A DNA stretch of 18,575 bases from an uncultured Chitinophagaceae bacterium (GTDB lineage: Bacteria > Bacteroidota > Bacteroidia > Chitinophagales > Chitinophagaceae), in the NCBI GenBank assembly GCA_934502905.1, contig CAKSVK010000063.1:1-18575 (forward strand), written 5' to 3'. Shown here in pieces: positions 15,053 to 18,575 of the stretch. Numbering within the stretch: the first letter of the stretch is position 1; each line of letters starts with the position of its first letter. The notes under the pieces were generated by a model. It was not told the origin of the DNA, ran no database searches, and saw only the letters and a list, made by a program, of their open reading frames with translations. The position numbers and the translations under genes were made by a program.

Positions 15053-15067
15053 AAAAGGTGTCCTTTT
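15053..15067. terminator. Short dyad between convergent genes
   Basis: AAAAGG-TGT-CCTTTT is a perfect 6-bp dyad 20 bp past the MFS stop, in the 102-bp gap between convergent genes. A second dyad GATTGG/CCAATC lies near 15110-15132. The stems are short and lack a full T-tract, so termination here is a weak inference. Confidence 0.25.
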
Positions 15068-15134
15068 CCCAGAACTATAGGTGAGTAAGAGACTGCTATT
15101 TATATATTTTGATTGGCTTCTCAACAACCAATCT

Positions 15135-16865
15135 TTAAAAATTCGCCACTAATTCAAGTTTAACCTGCGGAATGATATTGTCTTCAGATCCAAGAAATGC
15201 TTTCATCTTCTTGGTCAGAAATATCATATTAATATCAATTTTTAGTTTAAAATTTTTAGTCTCCTTTATGTCTAAAAGTGTAGTGAATGCTAAGTCTGTA
15301 TACCAGTAGCTCTTTGATACTTCCTGAAAGTTTTCTTTTAGTTCTACCACTTTATTTGCGGTAAACAAACCGTTCAGATTTGCTCTGATTGAGAAGAAAT
15401 TCTGAAATGGTAAGAATTCAATTCCGGCTTTCCAAAGTCCAAGGTTTGGTCTGATGATTTGAGATGAGTCGTTAGAGTTCAGGTGCTTTCCCATCATATA
15501 GAAACTGGTATTGAGCCCTATATCTTTAATTCTACTTTTCGAGTTAAGGGTTGGTTGTGAAGTGTTGGCATTAAAGCCTATCCCAAAATCTGTTGCAATG
15601 CCAAAAGTACTGGCTTCGGGTACAAAATAATTCAGTTTGGTATTAAAATTATTGTTGGCAATGCCCGTTCCTGTAAATAGCCTGATTTGTCCATATCCAC
15701 CAAATGTTTGTTCACCGAATTTTTTTTGAGCAAACACATTTATTTCTGGAATAAAAGCTCCATCGTCCTCGAGAATCTTTTTAAATCCTCCAAAAACGCT
15801 GTAATATTGCTCCTTGGATTCGTTCTTTTCCATCTTTTTTATGCGAGAGTTTATGTCTTCAACCAAACTTTTATATTCCACGGCATATTTATCTATTTCT
15901 GATTTAAGTGCTTTAAAACTAGCTGAAGCTTTTTTATAAGATTGTTCAAGTTGTTGGTCATATTGAATGAAAAGTTTCTGAACATCAATAGATGCACTCT
16001 TAAATATCAAATCCAATTTTTTATACTCTTCCAACACTTTTGCAAAATCGGCAGAATCACGCTCCTCATCTTTTTTCAGCCGCACAATATCAGCAAAAGA
16101 CCTATTCAGTTGTTTGTGAGCTTTCGTAAAGATCTGGGCGTCTTCTTCGTTCAGCTTTTTCTCAGTAAACCATCCTACTAATTCCAGATTATTCTCTATT
16201 TCCTGATATCTATTATTTATCTCTTTATACATCTTAAATATACCTTCTAGATCGGGTTCATTTAACTTCAGTCTTAATTTGTATATTGTTTTGATAAAGT
16301 TGTTATTAATACTGTCCGTCTCCTTAAGTTTAGGTATCGTATTAGTCAGACTGTTACTAAGTTTAATGAGTTCATTAGAATTTTCTTTTACTTTTGACAA
16401 AATATTGCTGCTTAGTTCAGCTATCCTGCCTTGCATTTTTACCATTTCCTGTTCTGTATTTCTTATTTTATCTTCTAACTCTTTTGTGTTGATGTCAAAT
16501 GATTGTATTTTAAGTTGATCATCATATTTCTTCAAATCCATTAATCGTTTATTAAAATCCCATAATGCATTTCTGTAATCATTGAGACTTGTGTCGTTCC
16601 GATTAACGCCATCATTTAACAACGTCTGAAGTTTTAAGATGTTTGTTTGAGCCTCTTCCAAATTTCTTCTATTTGTAGTGGGCTCTAGGACTGAATCTAA
16701 ATCTTGCTTTTGAAATAGTTCTCCTCTCGGGAGAGGATCAATTGTACTTAATTCACTTAATTTCTCCTTGTCTCTATTCTGGAAAAGTGAATTTGAATTT
16801 TGCAAGGTCTGGGAATAAATACTTTTAAAGACAAAAAGGATGGCAAGACAAAACAACTTTTTCAT
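15135..16865 (-). CDS. Exported coiled-coil protein with outer-membrane barrel-like C-terminus
   Basis: I do not recognise the family. The 576-aa product has a signal peptide MKKLFCLAILFVFKSIYSQ (cleavage near 18-19), then about 330 residues of charged, Lys/Glu/Asn-rich helix likely to be coiled coil. The last ~215 residues alternate polar and hydrophobic residues in short strands rich in aromatics and Asn (GGYGQIRLFTGTG, LNYFVPEASTFGIATDFGIGF, FFSIRANLNGLF). It ends LVANF, with the C-terminal Phe usual for outer-membrane barrels. The simplest reading is a small barrel with a long periplasmic or surface stalk. The gene is visibly AT-richer, with more A/T-ending codons than dnaB, pheT or the MFS gene, hinting at transfer. 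It is divergent from the secreted-protein pair to its right. Confidence 0.7.
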   Translation of the reverse strand: MKKLFCLAILFVFKSIYSQTLQNSNSLFQNRDKEKLSELSTIDPLPRGELFQKQDLDSVLEPTTNRRNLEEAQTNILKLQTLLNDGVNRNDTSLNDYRNALWDFNKRLMDLKKYDDQLKIQSFDINTKELEDKIRNTEQEMVKMQGRIAELSSNILSKVKENSNELIKLSNSLTNTIPKLKETDSINNNFIKTIYKLRLKLNEPDLEGIFKMYKEINNRYQEIENNLELVGWFTEKKLNEEDAQIFTKAHKQLNRSFADIVRLKKDEERDSADFAKVLEEYKKLDLIFKSASIDVQKLFIQYDQQLEQSYKKASASFKALKSEIDKYAVEYKSLVEDINSRIKKMEKNESKEQYYSVFGGFKKILEDDGAFIPEINVFAQKKFGEQTFGGYGQIRLFTGTGIANNNFNTKLNYFVPEASTFGIATDFGIGFNANTSQPTLNSKSRIKDIGLNTSFYMMGKHLNSNDSSQIIRPNLGLWKAGIEFLPFQNFFSIRANLNGLFTANKVVELKENFQEVSKSYWYTDLAFTTLLDIKETKNFKLKIDINMIFLTKKMKAFLGSEDNIIPQVKLELVANF

Positions 16866-16975
16866 AATTCTCCTTTGACTCGGTTAATAATTCGTTAGAC
16901 AAAAATTACCTGGTCATTTGGAAAGAGCAATCGGAAAACTCCTCCTTTTTAATAAGGGAAAAAAATATGTTGACT

Positions 16976-17006
16976 GGATTTTTCCGGGTAAATACCGGAA
17001 AAATCC
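16976..17006. promoter_or_regulatory. Perfect 12-bp inverted repeat in divergent intergenic region
   Basis: GGATTTTTCCGG (16976-16987) and CCGGAAAAATCC (16995-17006) are exact reverse complements separated by GTAAATA. It sits 110 bp upstream of the minus-strand gene and 59 bp upstream of the plus-strand one. That fits an operator for a dimeric regulator, or a hairpin in either leader. No strict TAnnTTTG box is found for either gene; near matches with one extra base are TACATTTTG (17038-17046, plus) and TAATTTTTG (around 16902-16910, minus). Confidence 0.55.
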
Positions 17007-17065
17007 TGTATAGCAAAAATCACTGATGATGTAACCTTACATTTTGAACTATTAAAAGTGTTTTT

Positions 17066-17953
17066 ATGTACAGGATATGGTTACTGTTGTTTTTCAGTTT
17101 ATCCTATGGCATATTTTCCTATGCCCAGGATAAATGCTGCTTCAGCTTTGCCGGGGAAAATTTAAACTACCAGCCAACGGAAGAGGACGCCAGGGTAATG
17201 AGGGCAAACTTCAATAAGCTATATGCCCGCGAAAATTACTGTGACGCAAAGAAAAACCCGTTACAGGACAGCTTTTGGATCAGCAAGTCATTTGTGATGG
17301 AAATGGCTGACTTGCTCAGGCGCAATCCAAATATATGCGGCTACCGCTTTTCCTATTATTTTTATGGCCCATGGATAGGATCGGACAAGATTTCCCTGGC
17401 CATCACGCCTACCATCCGGGATTCAATCTACGAGGAACGCACAGGAAAAGTATTCAATAGCCCTAAAGAAGAATGCATAAGGGTAAAATACAACGTTAGA
17501 AAAAAGCGGTTCGGAAAACGGTCAAAAAAGTTTCACAGGAAGTTTGAAAAATACTACACTGATGAAACAACATGTAAAGACTCAATAACCTGCCTTTCAA
17601 AGTCCGTTTGGTTCGACAGGTGCCTGATCAATAAAATCGCTGCTGATATGGATAGTTCAGGTAGTGATGGGCTTGCCGTCTTTTCAGCAGCATATACGGG
17701 CTGGCAGCAGGAGCTACAGGATAGTCAGGACGCGCAATACCAGAGTACCTTTATATTGGTGGCAACAACAAACAATGGCAAAACGTGCATATGGTCAAAA
17801 TCTGCTTCTATAATGGTGCTGGATGATCGTTCTTTTGAGGATAATAAGCGTATCCAAAATGAACAGGCAAAATCCAACGCAGCCGGTCAGGCCTATAACC
17901 ACGGCGAGCTCTGCCCGCAAAAGTGCCCCGACAGAACATCCCGCAACAGGTAA
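17066..17953 (+). CDS. Secreted protein with two copies of an uncharacterised module
   Basis: The 295-aa product has a signal peptide (hydrophobic 4-19, cleavage near SYA-Q at 20-21). Two related segments follow. Module 1 (about 44-116) has NFNKLY, DSFWISKSFVMEMADLL, CGYRFSYYF and ISLAITPT. Module 2 (about 156-240) has KFEKYY, KSVWFDRCLINKIAADM, DGLAVFSAAY and FILVATTNNGK. A Lys/Arg-rich linker (145-160) joins them, and the C-terminus contains NHGELCPQKCP (278-288). Ten or so cysteines suit an exported protein. I recall uncharacterised Bacteroidetes proteins with a G-x-R-I-Y-F segment and a CPPxC-like tail, but no function is known to me. It is followed 28 bp later by a lipoprotein with the same module. 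Confidence 0.75.
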   Translation: MYRIWLLLFFSLSYGIFSYAQDKCCFSFAGENLNYQPTEEDARVMRANFNKLYARENYCDAKKNPLQDSFWISKSFVMEMADLLRRNPNICGYRFSYYFYGPWIGSDKISLAITPTIRDSIYEERTGKVFNSPKEECIRVKYNVRKKRFGKRSKKFHRKFEKYYTDETTCKDSITCLSKSVWFDRCLINKIAADMDSSGSDGLAVFSAAYTGWQQELQDSQDAQYQSTFILVATTNNGKTCIWSKSASIMVLDDRSFEDNKRIQNEQAKSNAAGQAYNHGELCPQKCPDRTSRNR

Positions 17954-17981
17954 GAATTTTAAAATAGTTAAATTTATAATT

Positions 17982-18575
17982 ATGAAAAAAATAGTACATC
18001 TTTTATCTATTATTCTTTTGTCGCTTTATTTGAGCAGTAGTTGTGGTCAGGCTGGAAAACCGTCAGGCGAACCAACATCCGGAAGACAGTCAAACGATTC
18101 CAATTCCTGTTTAATAACAGAGAACCAAGGAATAGGCATGGTTGAGAACTATCAGGCCAAGTATGCCGAAAACTGTGGAGATTACAAAACATGCGGCTTG
18201 CTACAACAGGGCTGGGTTAGTAAGGAAGTTGTTGCTGCAATGACAAAGCTGCTGAACGATGGCTCAGGGATTGACGGGTACAGAATTTATTTTACTGCTG
18301 AAGAAACTAATAGCCAAAGATTCGCCGGTAATGATCATAAAAAAGGTATTTCTTTTGCCATTGTACCTACGCGACCCGACACATCCACCCGGGATGCAAA
18401 TTCGAATAGCATTCATATTGATATCTGGGGTAGATTGATACCGATCGACAACACTACAGGGCATACACTAAATACTTACATCAATATCGATAAAGAGAGA
18501 GCAAATATACTTCGCCAGCAATTTGACTCAATATATAGAAAGGAGTATTTAGTGGGACAGACAGTTGACTCCCTG
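17982..18575 (+). CDS. Lipoprotein with the same module, truncated by window end
   Basis: The reading frame is open from the ATG at 17982 to the last base (198 codons). It begins MKKIVHLLSIILLSLYLSSSCGQ, a lipoprotein-type signal with Cys21, although Ser rather than Leu is at -3. Module 3 (about 53-130) shows NYQAKYAENCGDYKTC, GWVSKEVVAAMTKLL, IDGYRIYF and ISFAIVPT, paralleling both modules of the upstream protein. A further copy seems to begin at about 177 (LRQQFDSIYR) just before the edge. The gap to the preceding stop is 28 bp, so they form one operon. Probably anchored in a membrane facing the periplasm or cell surface. Function unknown. Confidence 0.75.
   Translation, partial: MKKIVHLLSIILLSLYLSSSCGQAGKPSGEPTSGRQSNDSNSCLITENQGIGMVENYQAKYAENCGDYKTCGLLQQGWVSKEVVAAMTKLLNDGSGIDGYRIYFTAEETNSQRFAGNDHKKGISFAIVPTRPDTSTRDANSNSIHIDIWGRLIPIDNTTGHTLNTYINIDKERANILRQQFDSIYRKEYLVGQTVDSL

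Noticed and set aside
1..18575. CRISPR array, tRNA, rRNA, insertion sequence or phage genes
   Set aside because: No regularly spaced identical repeats, no tRNA-like cloverleaf noticed, and no transposase, integrase or structural phage gene was seen on either strand.

Overview
The window looks like the chromosome of a Bacteroidetes (Bacteroidota) bacterium, most likely a Chitinophaga-type member of the Chitinophagaceae. The support is protein-level (DnaB, PheT, ZapA, a DUF1501/DUF1553 pair, tandem-PDZ and coiled-coil surface proteins) plus several start-proximal TAnnTTTG boxes, the -7 element of Bacteroidetes housekeeping promoters, and the general absence of strong Shine-Dalgarno sequences. 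The genus is inference.

Layout. Positions 1-103 hold a degenerate intergenic repeat. dnaB (104-1663, minus) and pheT (2286-4718, plus) diverge from a ~620-bp AT-rich region. That region contains six same-strand DnaA-box-like 9-mers at roughly two-helical-turn spacing, then a G-tract cluster with quadruplex potential enclosed by a 16-bp direct repeat. It is a credible replication-origin candidate or a DnaA-controlled regulatory region. pheT is followed 2 bp later by a small coiled-coil gene, and then by zapA (5390-5677, plus). Two paralogous genes for free-standing 82-85 aa proteins lie on the minus strand either side of zapA; their sequences resemble the C-terminal sorting domain of type IX secretion cargo.

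From 6153 to 8669 come an unknown soluble helical protein (minus), a four-helix membrane protein (plus), a cluster of intergenic hairpins, and an exported double-PDZ protein (plus) closed by a strong intrinsic terminator. 8896-13185 (minus) is a two-gene operon: a multidomain DUF1549/DUF1553 protein with two CxxCH haem motifs, followed by a Tat-exported DUF1501 protein of the alkaline-phosphatase/sulfatase fold. A 670-bp intergenic region follows, with a long hairpin (20 bp with one bulge), a LacI/CcpA-type operator-like palindrome and a clear promoter box ahead of an MFS transporter of the YbjJ/MosC type (13857-15032, plus).

The right end (15135-18575) is AT-richer. A 576-aa protein with a signal peptide, a long coiled coil and a beta-barrel-like C-terminus (minus) diverges from a plus-strand pair: a 295-aa secreted protein and a lipoprotein cut by the window end. 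The two plus-strand proteins share a recurring ~75-residue module (W-x-S-K ... G-Y-R-x-Y/F ... L-x-I/V-x-P/T), present twice in the first and at least once, probably twice, in the second. A perfect 12-bp inverted repeat sits in the divergent intergenic region. This uncharacterised surface locus and the phased DnaA-box array are the two most interesting things here.
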